A DNA stretch of 64,000 bases, taken from NCBI GenBank assembly GCA_030430205.1, contig JAUIGE010000024.1:45381-109380 (forward strand). The letters run 5' to 3'. How positions within the stretch are numbered: the first letter of the stretch is position 1; each line of letters starts with the position of its first letter. The stretch is from Bacteroidia bacterium (GTDB lineage Bacteria > Bacteroidota > Bacteroidia > J057). The translations under genes and the position numbers were made by a program. The notes under the pieces are model-generated. The model saw only the letters and a program-made list of their open reading frames with translations, was not told where the DNA came from and ran no database searches. Positions 25,447-34,537 of the stretch are shown in pieces.

Positions 25447-26418
25447 CAATCGCCTCATCACCTCCGGTAATTTCCTTAGCGCGGCCTCCTCGCGCAAACA
25501 AGCGCGGGCATCATGGGCAATCATGCCCAGATAAGTCTTTCCCCCTTCCAGGGAGGACATCACGCCGGTTTTGCCCAGCAAAACGGCCCCCTGCCCGATG
25601 GTCAGGTCTTTATTGACGCCGACTTGTCCCCACAGGATGACATCATCCTCCAGGGTGACGACCCCGGCAACGCCGACCTGAGACGCCAGCAAGCATCGCT
25701 TGCCGATGACGGTATCGTGCCCGATCTGCACCAGATTATCCATTTTGGTGTATTCGCCGATCACGGTATCGCCGCTCACGCCGCGGTCTATGGTGCAATT
25801 GGCACCGATATCGACATGGTCGTGGATGAGGACGCGGCCCTTGGTCAGCATTTTGTCGCGGCCATGAGGCCGCGTTTTGAAGTAAAAAGCTTCGCTTCCG
25901 ATGACGCTTCCGGAGTTGATGACGACGGATTCGCCTATCTCCACCTGGTCGTAAATCGTCACATTTGCGTGAATGAGGCTGCCTTTGCCGATCCGCACAT
26001 CTGATCCAATCACGCAGTGATGGCCGATCTCCACTCCCTCTTCGATGATGACATTTTCGCCAAAAACGACAAACTGACCGATTTTAACCCCTTGCCCGAT
26101 GGCGGGCTCCGCAGCCGTATCCAGGCTTTTCCGAGGCTGAAAATGCTCCGTCAGGCGATTGTAATCGCCGAAGGGATCCTCGCTGATGAGCAGGCCTTTG
26201 CCTGCGGGAGGCGCGACTTCCTGATTGATCAGGATGGTCGTAGCGGCTGAGCTCAGGGCTTTTTGGAAATACTTTTCCACATCCACAAAAGTAAGATCAC
26301 CCTTTTCCACTTTGTGGATTTCATTGATGCCGGTGATGGGGTGATCGGCCGGGCCGATGAAGGGGATGTTGAGGAGGCTGGCCGCTTCGGCCAGGGTGAT
26401 GGGGAGGGGGAGTTTCAT
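25438..26418 (-). CDS. lpxD: UDP-3-O-acylglucosamine N-acyltransferase
   Basis: 326 residues. Third step of lipid A synthesis: adds the second 3-hydroxyacyl chain to UDP-3-O-acylglucosamine. It has an N-terminal LpxD uridine-binding domain ([20 protein letters not shown]) and a long hexapeptide-repeat beta-helix ([20 protein letters not shown] and onward). The catalytic His lies in [14 protein letters not shown], with the [20 protein letters not shown] block before it. The ATG overlaps the stop of the upstream 174-residue gene (ATGA), so the two are translationally coupled. The TAG stop lies in repeat C. The DNA has a CGCGGCC/GGCCGCG hairpin at 25857-25874. Confidence 0.95.
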   Translation of the reverse strand: MKLPLPITLAEAASLLNIPFIGPADHPITGINEIHKVEKGDLTFVDVEKYFQKALSSAATTILINQEVAPPAGKGLLISEDPFGDYNRLTEHFQPRKSLDTAAEPAIGQGVKIGQFVVFGENVIIEEGVEIGHHCVIGSDVRIGKGSLIHANVTIYDQVEIGESVVINSGSVIGSEAFYFKTRPHGRDKMLTKGRVLIHDHVDIGANCTIDRGVSGDTVIGEYTKMDNLVQIGHDTVIGKRCLLASQVGVAGVVTLEDDVILWGQVGVNKDLTIGQGAVLLGKTGVMSSLEGGKTYLGMIAHDARACLREEAALRKLPEVMRRLAD

Positions 26419-26939
26419 GCGTCTTCTAATTTATGCGAATAGCTTTGGGATTTGATGATCAACCTTCTCCCCCATTTTTTGGCAAATTCCTTTTTCAAAT
26501 TGGTCTGTAAGGTATTATGCTGGGGTCTAACTCTTGAGCATATAATTACTCCGGTATTCATCCATTTTAGCTTTTTTTCTACCACCTCTTTTTGCTGAAA
26601 ATGCTCAATGGAAGAAGTAATTTGCTTAAACGCCACCTTCATTTTATCATCTTTTAATTCAACAAAGAAAAATTCTTTATTCTTGCATCTAACAAAGACA
26701 AAATCGCATTTTCTTATACCCAGGCCATCTTTCATCACACACTCATCCAGGTCAATCCTACAAATCTCTTCCTTTTTAGGATTTTCGATAGAAAAAGAAC
26801 TCTTATTCTGATTACAGGCGGTTTTATGAGAATAACAGCTCGTATCACCTCCCAATTTTTCGCGGAGGGATTTACAGCAATCAGATAATTTTGGGGAGGG
26901 CTTTCTTCCTTTAGTGGAAGATTTTCTTTTTGCAGACAT
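26415..26939 (-). CDS. Small PD-(D/E)XK-like protein paired with AAA ATPase
   Basis: 174 residues; I do not recognise a named family. The N-terminus is basic ([14 protein letters not shown]), then a Cys-rich stretch ([29 protein letters not shown]). The core KCDFVFV then [10 protein letters not shown] has the layout of a PD-(D/E)XK nuclease: D79, then E94-L-K96 on the next strand, followed by a helix with Q106 (FKQITSS). This is a pattern match, not proof. It follows the ATPase gene by 8 bp and overlaps lpxD by 4 bp. The region is AT-rich compared with lpxD. It may be the effector half of a two-gene defence module. Confidence 0.55.
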   Translation of the reverse strand: MSAKRKSSTKGRKPSPKLSDCCKSLREKLGGDTSCYSHKTACNQNKSSFSIENPKKEEICRIDLDECVMKDGLGIRKCDFVFVRCKNKEFFFVELKDDKMKVAFKQITSSIEHFQQKEVVEKKLKWMNTGVIICSRVRPQHNTLQTNLKKEFAKKWGRRLIIKSQSYSHKLEDA

Positions 26940-26947
26940 ATACAGGC

Positions 26948-27940
26948 TTAGGCTTCAGGTGAAAATTCCAATTCAAGTAATTTGTCAAAATCTTCTCCCA
27001 ATTCAATGGAGATATCATCTAGTTTTTCTGCGAAGATTAGTCTATTCTCCTTGTCCAAAATAGATTCTGAGATACCATCCTGTTTTAGAAAATATGCTGA
27101 AACACGGTCAAAATCCAGCCACAAATCAGGCGCGAATATCTCCTTCACTCTTTCCCCCAATTCAGGATGGTTTTTGACTACATTATCTGCCTGAATGAGA
27201 TTATTCAAAACAGTCAGGGTATACGGACTATGGGTAGTAATCAGGAGTTTGTGCCCGTTTTTTGCACAGTTTTGTACCAAAAATTCAATTAGGTTTTTTT
27301 GTGCTTCAGGGTAAAGATTGAGTTCGGGTTCTTCTACGATGAAGAGGTATTTTTTGTCCGCTTTTTGCAAAAGGTGCTGGATTACCAACAGCATGGGTAA
27401 AGTGGTTTGGATACCACTTGCGCTGTCTTTGAGTTCAAAAGATTCTTCTTTTTGGCTCAGCTGGTTTTTGCCATTTTGGAAGCTGTAACTGAGGTTATTT
27501 CCAAATAAATCGGTTTCAAATTTCTTCCCATTTAGGGCATTACGCGCTTGCTGGAACAGGGAACCAAAATGGATGATATTCTGAGGAATGGATGCTTTTT
27601 CTTCAAGCAGGATAAAGGAGATATTTTCAACGAGAGAATAAAAGCTACGCTCTGCGGGGATATAAACCGGGGCAATAATTCTCTCTGACTCAACAGTCTC
27701 AAAATCTATATTTTCCAAAGAAATTGTATCACTAATTCCATACTTTTTCAGGCGAAAAACATTTTTCCCATTCCCTTCACTTAAATCAATTAACAATTCC
27801 TCTTGGGCTGCTATAAATCTCGCCAACGTACTTTTCCCCGCCCCAGTAGGCCCAATCAACACCGTCACATCTTTCAAATCAATTTCAGCCTCCTTAATGG
27901 GCCCAAAATTCTTCACTATCAGTTTTTCAACCATATCCAT
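26948..27940 (-). CDS. AAA/ABC-type ATPase, OLD/SMC-like, without Toprim domain
   Basis: 330 residues. A single ATPase domain of the AAA_15/AAA_21 class used by many defence systems: Walker A GPTGAGKST (residues 30-38), Walker B with catalytic Glu FIVEEPELNLYPEAQ (~197-210) and H-switch LLITTHSP. The insert between them is short and no Toprim or HNH domain follows, so any nuclease must come from a partner. The partner is probably the 174-residue PD-(D/E)XK-like protein 8 bp downstream. There is no close match by eye to RecF, OLD or PtuA proper. The gene heads the leftward cluster and has a MITE-like element just upstream. Confidence 0.75.
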   Translation of the reverse strand: MDMVEKLIVKNFGPIKEAEIDLKDVTVLIGPTGAGKSTLARFIAAQEELLIDLSEGNGKNVFRLKKYGISDTISLENIDFETVESERIIAPVYIPAERSFYSLVENISFILLEEKASIPQNIIHFGSLFQQARNALNGKKFETDLFGNNLSYSFQNGKNQLSQKEESFELKDSASGIQTTLPMLLVIQHLLQKADKKYLFIVEEPELNLYPEAQKNLIEFLVQNCAKNGHKLLITTHSPYTLTVLNNLIQADNVVKNHPELGERVKEIFAPDLWLDFDRVSAYFLKQDGISESILDKENRLIFAEKLDDISIELGEDFDKLLELEFSPEA

Positions 27941-28006
27941 TTATCTTTCCCTGAATATAATCAGATTGTTTGAGTAATCAGGAGCTATACATGCATGTTT
28001 TTTCTT

Positions 28007-28277
28007 AGTACAGGACAAAAAATGAAAGTCATGAATTATAAACATCCTCAAAGTCCTGAAGGGACGCTATATACTACGATCGGGCAAAGCCCGATCATTC
28101 GATTCACACCAGGTCCTAAAGCCCTGAAAGGGCGATATATTAGCTATGGCTTCCTAAGATATGCCGTCCTTTCAGGACTTCTATTGGGGGCGTTTACCTT
28201 CATGGGGCTTCGCCCCATGCTGTATATGGCGTCCCTTCGGGACTTTGGGGGACTTTCCTGAAAAATTGTCCTGTACT
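28007..28277. mobile_element. MITE-like element with 12-bp TIRs and four hairpin units
   Basis: 271 bp bounded by perfect 12-bp inverted ends, AGTACAGGACAA (28007-28018) and TTGTCCTGTACT (28266-28277). A 9-bp direct repeat ATGTTTTTT flanks it at 27995-28003 and 28281-28289, 3 bp outside each end. Inside are two direct and two inverted copies of the unit AGTCCTGAAGGGACG (near 28052, 28120, 28161 and 28231). There are also two large hairpins at equivalent places: GATCGGGC/GCCCGATC (28078-28096) and CATGGGGC/GCCCCATG (28201-28219). No transposase is present. It fills most of the 424-bp spacer between the ATPase gene and the protease gene. Confidence 0.8.
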
Positions 28278-28364
28278 GAAATGTTTTTTACAAAAAACAA
28301 AGATAGCACAATTACCCCATTTGTAAATTGCCGTTAACTAGCTAAAGTCGAACCCGCATTAATT

Positions 28365-29972
28365 ATGAAACGTCTCCTACCTCTCCTGTTTTTTCTTTTC
28401 GCCATACTTCAGCTTTCCGCCCAAAGTAAGTACTGGATCTTGTTGAATGACAAACCCAGGGTAGAGCAGCCTGCACTTTCAGAAAAGGCATGGGAAAGAA
28501 GGGCCCATCAGGCAATCCCACTCGATGAAAAGGATTTTCCTGTTTCGGCTGGCTACCTCTGCCATTTGGCAGAAAAAGGGGTCATCGTCCAGCAAAAATC
28601 GCGCTGGCTCAATGCTGTTTCGGCTATCTTATCCAAGCAGCAGGCTGCGGAGGTATTGGCTTTGCCTTTTGTCAGGGACATCCGTCCGGTAGCGCGCATG
28701 CAGATGACATCTCTGAGCAGCTGTGATCCCACGGCAGACTACGACAACCACCGGGCACAGCTCAGTCAAATCGGCCTCGACGATCTGCATGCGCAGGGTT
28801 TTCGCGGAGCAGGGCTGCGCATCGCTGTTCTGGACAATGGCTTTTCGGGGGTGGATACACTCCCTCCTTTTCAGCATGTGTGGAAGCGAAATGGCTTTCT
28901 ATATGAAGAGGATCTGGTGGAAAAAGGAACAAGCCTTTACGGCCCCTGCCGGGGCAGTTGCAAGCACGGTGTGCATGTGCTGAGCCTGCTCGCTGCCCGA
29001 TGGCCTGGCAGCTTAATGGGTGCGGCACCCGATGCAGATTATCTGCTTTTTCGCACCGAAAATGACCTTTCAGAGACGCATCAGGAAGAAGACAACTGGC
29101 TGGCAGCCGCCGAAAAAGCGGACAGTCTCGGCGCGGATATTATCCTGAGTTCGCTGACTTACCTGGACTTCGATCCAGGCGAAGGGGACTATACAGATGC
29201 CGATCTCGATGGCCAAACGGCCATCGTCACCCTGGCGGCAGAGATCGCCGCCTCCAAAGGCATTCTGGTTGTGAATTCCGTGGGGAATTATGGTACGCAG
29301 GGCATCGCCCCGCCTGCCGATGGACCCTCGGTCCTGGCGATAGGCTCGGTCACGCAGGAAGGCCTGCTGAGCAGTTTCAGCAGCCGGGGGCCCACTTTTG
29401 ATGGGCGTATCAAGCCTGATCTGGTCGCCCGTGGCGATCAGGCATATCTGCTTTTTAGCGATGGCAAACTGCAGCCTGGCAGTGGCACCTCCTACTCCGC
29501 CCCTTTGGTGGCGGGGCTCGCAGCCTGCCTGTGGCAGGCGGATCAGCAGCAGCACAATGCCGCAGAGATGCGGGATATCCTCCGGCAGTCCGGAGACCGC
29601 TACGACAACCCCAACAATGATTTCGGCTATGGCCTCCCTCAGGCTGCTCAGGCCTATGAAGCCCTTACTGGAGAAAGCCTGACTTGCTTCCCCTCTTTCT
29701 CCGAGTCGGATAGCGATGTGGCCAAAATTTACCCCAACCCTGCTTCTCAGGAATTTTCCCTCGCTTTGGGCCAGCTCAGGGATGGACAAAAGCTGCGCAT
29801 CGTCATGATGGATTTGACAGGTAAAATAGTTGTACATTTTTCACATACCTACCAGGCCGAATTTGACAGGCTGTATTTCAGCGGGAACTGGAATCCAGGA
29901 TATTACATCCTCAGGATAACGGATGACAGAGGGGGATTTTTCTTTTCGGGCAAAGTGGTAATTGTGAAATAA
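28365..29972 (+). CDS. Secreted subtilisin-like (S8) serine protease with T9SS type A sorting domain
   Basis: 535 residues. Signal peptide to LSAQ (residue 20), then an inhibitor-like propeptide. The peptidase S8 domain has a complete triad: D157 (IAVLDNG), H201 (CKHGVHVLS) and S376 (GSGTSYSAPLVAG), plus the oxyanion region VVNSVGNYG. A C-terminal T9SS type A domain begins KIYPNPASQEFSL and ends GYYILRITDDRG...VVIVK. It should be exported across the outer membrane and cut or anchored. It is a stand-alone gene, and no inhibitor or substrate gene is next to it. Confidence 0.93.
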   Translation: MKRLLPLLFFLFAILQLSAQSKYWILLNDKPRVEQPALSEKAWERRAHQAIPLDEKDFPVSAGYLCHLAEKGVIVQQKSRWLNAVSAILSKQQAAEVLALPFVRDIRPVARMQMTSLSSCDPTADYDNHRAQLSQIGLDDLHAQGFRGAGLRIAVLDNGFSGVDTLPPFQHVWKRNGFLYEEDLVEKGTSLYGPCRGSCKHGVHVLSLLAARWPGSLMGAAPDADYLLFRTENDLSETHQEEDNWLAAAEKADSLGADIILSSLTYLDFDPGEGDYTDADLDGQTAIVTLAAEIAASKGILVVNSVGNYGTQGIAPPADGPSVLAIGSVTQEGLLSSFSSRGPTFDGRIKPDLVARGDQAYLLFSDGKLQPGSGTSYSAPLVAGLAACLWQADQQQHNAAEMRDILRQSGDRYDNPNNDFGYGLPQAAQAYEALTGESLTCFPSFSESDSDVAKIYPNPASQEFSLALGQLRDGQKLRIVMMDLTGKIVVHFSHTYQAEFDRLYFSGNWNPGYYILRITDDRGGFFFSGKVVIVK

Positions 29973-30056
29973 TTGCACAATGCATGAAGAATGAGTTATA
30001 TTCGAAATGGGAATTTTCCTTAAAAATCCCCACCACTACTGCAATAAAAACTATCC

Positions 30057-30965
30057 ATGAGTTCCATCCTATTTGACAGTTTCCAGGAATGGAAAGATTT
30101 CTGTGAAGCGAAGCAGCAAGAGACCTGGCAACCCGTCCTGCTCTATGAAGTAGAGCAAAAAGACCGCAGCGAGAAGGAAATTTGGGACAAGCTTGCCCAG
30201 GCATACGCGGTGATGAAAGACGCTGTGCAATCCGGGCTGGAACATGACATGACTTCTATCAGCGGCATGGTCAACAATGGCGCAAAAAAAGTGAGGGATT
30301 GTGAAGTTTCCGTTTTGGGAGAAAATTTCAAAAAACTGGTCTACTATACCCTTTCCGCCAAGGAAGTAAACTCCTGTATGGGGCGGGTGGTAGCGGCACC
30401 CACCGCTGGTGCCTCAGGCATCATGCCCGGTGTACTCACCATCATGGATGAAATCCATCAACCTGAGCGCCAGAAGCTCTACGAGGGCATGCTCGTAGCA
30501 GCGGGCATCGCCTTGATCATAGAAGGCCGTGCCTCCATTGCTGGCGCCGTAGGCGGCTGTCAGGCGGAGACGGGCACGGCCGCGGCCATGGGAGCTGGGG
30601 CCATCGTGCACATACTTGGAGGCACGATTGAGCAGGTTTTTGAGGCTGTGGCAGTCACCATCATGAATATGCTGGGCCTTATCTGCGACCCTGTCGCAGG
30701 CCTGGTGGAGATCCCCTGCGTGAAACGCAATGCCTCGGCGAGCGTGATCGCCTTTTCTTCTGCTCAGATCGCCCTGGCGGGCGATAAGGCAGGCATCCCC
30801 GTCGATGAAGTCATCGACGCCATGGGAGAGGTCGGAGCCTCCATGGAGACCAAGTACAAGGAAACTGCCATGGGCGGACTCGCCATGACTCCCACCGGAC
30901 AGGCTATTGCACAGCGCGTTTTGAAATTTGAGGCTGAAGAAGTTGAAGAAAATGAAGAAGTCTGA
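30057..30965 (+). CDS. sdaAA: L-serine dehydratase, iron-sulfur type, alpha subunit
   Basis: 302 residues. Converts serine to pyruvate and ammonia using a 4Fe-4S cluster. Family motifs are CMGRVVAAPTAGASGIMPGV, the ASIAGAVGGCQAETGTAAAM block and ICDPVAGLVEIPCVKRNAS, which hold the three conserved Cys that bind the cluster. Only the alpha chain is present; the beta chain (which may be encoded elsewhere) is not in the window. The C-terminus ends in an acidic run (EAEEVEENEEV), which is unusual but harmless. Confidence 0.92.
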   Translation: MSSILFDSFQEWKDFCEAKQQETWQPVLLYEVEQKDRSEKEIWDKLAQAYAVMKDAVQSGLEHDMTSISGMVNNGAKKVRDCEVSVLGENFKKLVYYTLSAKEVNSCMGRVVAAPTAGASGIMPGVLTIMDEIHQPERQKLYEGMLVAAGIALIIEGRASIAGAVGGCQAETGTAAAMGAGAIVHILGGTIEQVFEAVAVTIMNMLGLICDPVAGLVEIPCVKRNASASVIAFSSAQIALAGDKAGIPVDEVIDAMGEVGASMETKYKETAMGGLAMTPTGQAIAQRVLKFEAEEVEENEEV

Positions 30966-31034
30966 TTAACTTAAAGCCGTTATTCCTACATCACTTAGTA
31001 CGATATTCTTGCTCTTATTTAACTGATCACGGAC

Positions 31035-31871
31035 ATGAGATACCTCCTTATTTTTTTCTCCCTTTTACTTAGTTTCTCCCTTTTAGATGGAAAAGCCATT
31101 TTACAAGACCTCAATTTTGAACAAGGAAATTGGGTCGTTATTGGCATCCCCGTTCACAATTACCGTGCAGTTCCCGTGCAAAAAGATTTGGGGACTTTTA
31201 TCGCAAAAGATATCAGCCTTATGCAGCGGGTCAGGCAAAGCTGGGACCTCGACCCTACCTATGAAGACAAATGTGACTACCATTATTCACTCAAGTTTTA
31301 CAAAGACGATATCCTGGTGAGAACAGTCAAGCTCAATCTTTTTTGCGGTTACCTCACCTGGGACGGACTTTCCTATGAATTTGATCCTTCCAAGTTCAAT
31401 GATTTCAAAAGCCATGCGAAGCCCATAGACTGGTCGCGCATCAGTTTTGCAGATTTGGACTTGCTCAAAAGAGCCGTTGAAACCCTTGAAAGTAAACCCG
31501 ATATCTACTGGTATGATGATGTCATGCCCTACAAATATTCTGGCTACTTCATGCTGGCAGTCAATAACCTGCCCTGGAATGCCGATATTGATTCGCTTGA
31601 CAACGCCATGCAGAGTCAACTGGTGACAGAAATCAAAAATGATGATTTCTATCTGAAGAAATACTTCCACGTTGTCAGAGGCGACAAAATGTTTGTTCGG
31701 TATATGGTCAGTTGCGACCCTTTCCTCGCGCAGCGTGTGGCACCCGAGCAGCGATACCTGCCCTGGCGATCTCATCTCGATCAGACAGACTCTGTCCGTA
31801 TCGTGGCCATCGGCCTCAATCAGGAGCGCTATCGCAAGATTATGAGCAAAGAGGTCAAGCGAAAGGAATAA
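31035..31871 (+). CDS. Exported protein of unknown function
   Basis: 278 residues. The N-terminus MRYLLIFFSLLLSFSLLDGKA is a signal peptide. I recognise no family. Visible traits are an aromatic-rich body (Trp in GNWVVIG, QSWDLDP, TWDGLSYEF, DWSRISF, YWYDDVMPYKYSGYF), three Cys (DKCDYHY, LFCGYL, SCDPF) and a basic tail (KIMSKEVKRKE). The protein may be periplasmic. It converges on the outer-membrane barrel gene 13 bp away, with a TTTGCTAAT repeat between them. Confidence 0.55.
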   Translation: MRYLLIFFSLLLSFSLLDGKAILQDLNFEQGNWVVIGIPVHNYRAVPVQKDLGTFIAKDISLMQRVRQSWDLDPTYEDKCDYHYSLKFYKDDILVRTVKLNLFCGYLTWDGLSYEFDPSKFNDFKSHAKPIDWSRISFADLDLLKRAVETLESKPDIYWYDDVMPYKYSGYFMLAVNNLPWNADIDSLDNAMQSQLVTEIKNDDFYLKKYFHVVRGDKMFVRYMVSCDPFLAQRVAPEQRYLPWRSHLDQTDSVRIVAIGLNQERYRKIMSKEVKRKE

Positions 31872-31879
31872 GAAAGAAT

Positions 31880-31892
31880 ATTTGCTAATTGA
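31880..31892 (-). repeat. TTTGCTAAT-type repeat, family C (end of 31885 gene)
   Basis: On the minus strand CAATTAGCAAATA: the TAG stop of the outer-membrane barrel gene lies within ATTAGCAAAT. Confidence 0.5.
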
Positions 31893-34305
31893 TCCTTCCT
31901 CTTTCTTCTTCGGAACCTGTCTCCCGCTGGCGTGAGCCTTTAATCTTGCTATCGCCAAAGTTGCGGGAGTAGGTGAGTTTCAGCACACGGGGCTCCAATA
32001 AGTACCCACTTGTCACTTCAAATCCCTGGTTTTGCAGAGCTGTCGTTGCAGTATAGTTGTTTGTATAAAATATGTCATTCCAGGTAAGCCGGAATACCCC
32101 CTTGTCATCGGGAAGTTTTTTCTGGATACCCAGATTGACGGCTCCCATTGCTCTGATTTTCTGAATACCATAATTGAAAGGGCTTGAATAAAAAGCTGAT
32201 ATTTCCAACGTAAATTCTTTGGGCAAACTGAAGGTTTGGGTAGTATTTCCCTTTAGGCCTACATAGGAAAACTTAGTGGGTATTTCATTGTAAAAAGTAT
32301 GGAGTTCCTGCCCGCCAAAAGTGCCTGAAAACTGCATATTCCACCCATCCGATACCTTTAGCGGAAAAAACACATGGAGGCTCACTGAATGTACATAGTC
32401 CATATTCAATGAGGTGATGAGCTGCACATCTTTTCCGGCATCTATCAAAGGCTGGTATCTTGCGATGGCGCTGTCTTCGTAGCTGTAGTTGAGCGAAAAA
32501 ATGATTTTTTTCACGCGATAGTCCAACTTGAAGGCATCTGTGATGCCGGGTTGCAGGGCTGCATTTCCTGTAAAATAGGTGTTCGGATCCAGGAAAATCA
32601 CGAAGGGAGCCAGATCGTTATAAGCAGGTCGCGAGATCCTGCGACTGTAGGCAAATTGCAGGCTTTGATCATTTTTCAACTGCCGCGAGAGAAATACACT
32701 CGGAAACAGGTAGCCATAACGCCTGTCCACGATATTAGGCTCATCCGGGCTACCGAGATTGGAATGGGTGTACTCATAACGCAAACCCAACTTCATAGAA
32801 GTCTTTTCGCTGGTTTTGATTTCAAAAGAGCTATAAGCTGCCGCGATATCCTCATTCAGGCTGTAGTCCTGGGTAAAAAAACTGTCTTCGACCCAATTGC
32901 CCTGTATCAGGTTTTCGATATTCACCCGGTTCAAAAATTCCGCCTGTGTGCCTTTCAGACCTGCCTCCCACTTGGCTTTTTCACCCAACTTTTGCTCATA
33001 GTCTATTTTCCCCACCCAGATATTGATGGGAGTTACTTTGCCCGCCTGTACTTCTTCTGTGCTGAGGAGATTTCCATTTCCATCCGAAAACGCATTCACA
33101 TAGGCTGTTGGATTGTTGTCATGGGTATAGAGATAATCGGCATTCACTGTCAGTTTTTGATCTCCGGAAAAGCTATGCTGAAAGTTCAGGTTCCCTGAAA
33201 TATGGTTCCATTCGTTGATTTCGTCATTTTTGATGTCGACCTGACTTCGCAGAATTCCTGCTTCCTTTTGGGTAAGGGTATTGTAGGCGACCATATCCCA
33301 AAGGGTATTGTAGGCTGATACGAGCCCTCCCATGACCGTTTTGGGGCCCAGATTTACATCTATTCCTACCCGCAAGTCATTGAGCCAATCCACGGGTTCG
33401 CGCTCGCTTTTTGTATCCAAAACAGTACGCAGGCCATCCCTGCTGATCGTCCGCTTATTTATAAAAAACTGTTTTGTATGATCCCGGCTAAAGGAATAAT
33501 TCGCATAAAGATTGACCTTGCCTTTGCGGTGATTGATATTGAAAGAAGCTGCTGCTTTTTCTCCCCACCAATAGCCTGCGGTCAAGGCAAAAGAGCCGTT
33601 GGTGCCATCAGCAAGTGATTGTTTCAATACAATATTGATGATGCCTGCATTGCCTTCTGCATCAAAATCCGCTGGAGGGGTGGTGATCAATTCGATCTTC
33701 TCGACACTATTGCTGCTCATGCCATTGAGCAGGCTCATGGCCGCTTCAATCGGCATGCGATTCGCTTTTCCATTGATCATAACAATGACGCCATCCTTGC
33801 CTGCGATGGAGATGCTGTTGCTTTGGCGGTTGACCACCACGCCCGGAGAACGCTCCAATACCTCCAATACCGTGCTGCCCGCATTTGTGATGGTGCTGGC
33901 TACATTGACGACCAGGCGGTCGATTTGCTGCTCATAGAGGGGCTTGATCGCCACAATCTGGACTTCGTCCAATTCCACTGACTTTGCACCCAGCTGAACG
34001 GTTTTCATTTTCTTTTCTCCTTTTTCATAGGAAAAAGGCTCAGAAAAGGCGGTTTCATATCCGCCCATTTGAAATTGCAGCAGGTAAGTGCCTACAGCTA
34101 TGCTTTCGAAAGCATAAGTGCCCGCTTCGGTGGCGAGCATGCCTTTTTGAAGGCTGGAATCCTGGGCATGCAATAGCAATACATTGGCAAATGCGAGGGG
34201 CTGGTTTTCAGTGTCTACTACGGTTCCGGTGATTTGTGCTTTAGATAGCATGGGGCATAGCGCCAGTAATATGGCAAGCCCCAATAGAGGTCGGTTTGTA
34301 TACAT
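31885..34305 (-). CDS. TonB-dependent receptor-like outer-membrane beta-barrel protein
   Basis: 806 residues. Signal peptide (~1-23, ending LSKAQ), a carboxypeptidase regulatory-like domain (ITGTVVDTENQPLAFANVLL), a plug domain (SVELDEVQIVAIKP, LEVLERSPGVVVNRQSNSIS, MINGKANRMP, VEKIELITTPPADFDAEGNA) and a 22-strand type barrel ending in the aromatic-rich LKLTYSRNFGDSKIKG. It fits the OMP_b-brl_3 group that lacks a SusD partner; none is adjacent. Substrate unknown. There is no anti-sigma factor or sigma factor beside it. Confidence 0.9.
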   Translation of the reverse strand: MYTNRPLLGLAILLALCPMLSKAQITGTVVDTENQPLAFANVLLLHAQDSSLQKGMLATEAGTYAFESIAVGTYLLQFQMGGYETAFSEPFSYEKGEKKMKTVQLGAKSVELDEVQIVAIKPLYEQQIDRLVVNVASTITNAGSTVLEVLERSPGVVVNRQSNSISIAGKDGVIVMINGKANRMPIEAAMSLLNGMSSNSVEKIELITTPPADFDAEGNAGIINIVLKQSLADGTNGSFALTAGYWWGEKAAASFNINHRKGKVNLYANYSFSRDHTKQFFINKRTISRDGLRTVLDTKSEREPVDWLNDLRVGIDVNLGPKTVMGGLVSAYNTLWDMVAYNTLTQKEAGILRSQVDIKNDEINEWNHISGNLNFQHSFSGDQKLTVNADYLYTHDNNPTAYVNAFSDGNGNLLSTEEVQAGKVTPINIWVGKIDYEQKLGEKAKWEAGLKGTQAEFLNRVNIENLIQGNWVEDSFFTQDYSLNEDIAAAYSSFEIKTSEKTSMKLGLRYEYTHSNLGSPDEPNIVDRRYGYLFPSVFLSRQLKNDQSLQFAYSRRISRPAYNDLAPFVIFLDPNTYFTGNAALQPGITDAFKLDYRVKKIIFSLNYSYEDSAIARYQPLIDAGKDVQLITSLNMDYVHSVSLHVFFPLKVSDGWNMQFSGTFGGQELHTFYNEIPTKFSYVGLKGNTTQTFSLPKEFTLEISAFYSSPFNYGIQKIRAMGAVNLGIQKKLPDDKGVFRLTWNDIFYTNNYTATTALQNQGFEVTSGYLLEPRVLKLTYSRNFGDSKIKGSRQRETGSEEERGRIN

Positions 34306-34537
34306 GAGTAAGGGGTTAATGAAGATGAAAGAAGAATGAGTAATCCCTCAAATGGCTTGTGCATAATAGGTAAATAATAGAAAAAGGTTGAGTTTATTTT
34401 GAAAAATCACACAATCATGTGATAAACAAACGCACCACATCTAATGGAAAAGGGTGAGAAAAGAACTACGCATGGCTGTGAAAACGCATTGGCAGATTGT
34501 CAGCCATTGGATTATTTGAAGCATAATTATTAAACCC

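Noticed and set aside
27995..28261. 88-codon ORF between the ATPase and protease genes
   Set aside because: It is a read-through of the palindromic MITE-like element; the peptide consists of translated hairpins.
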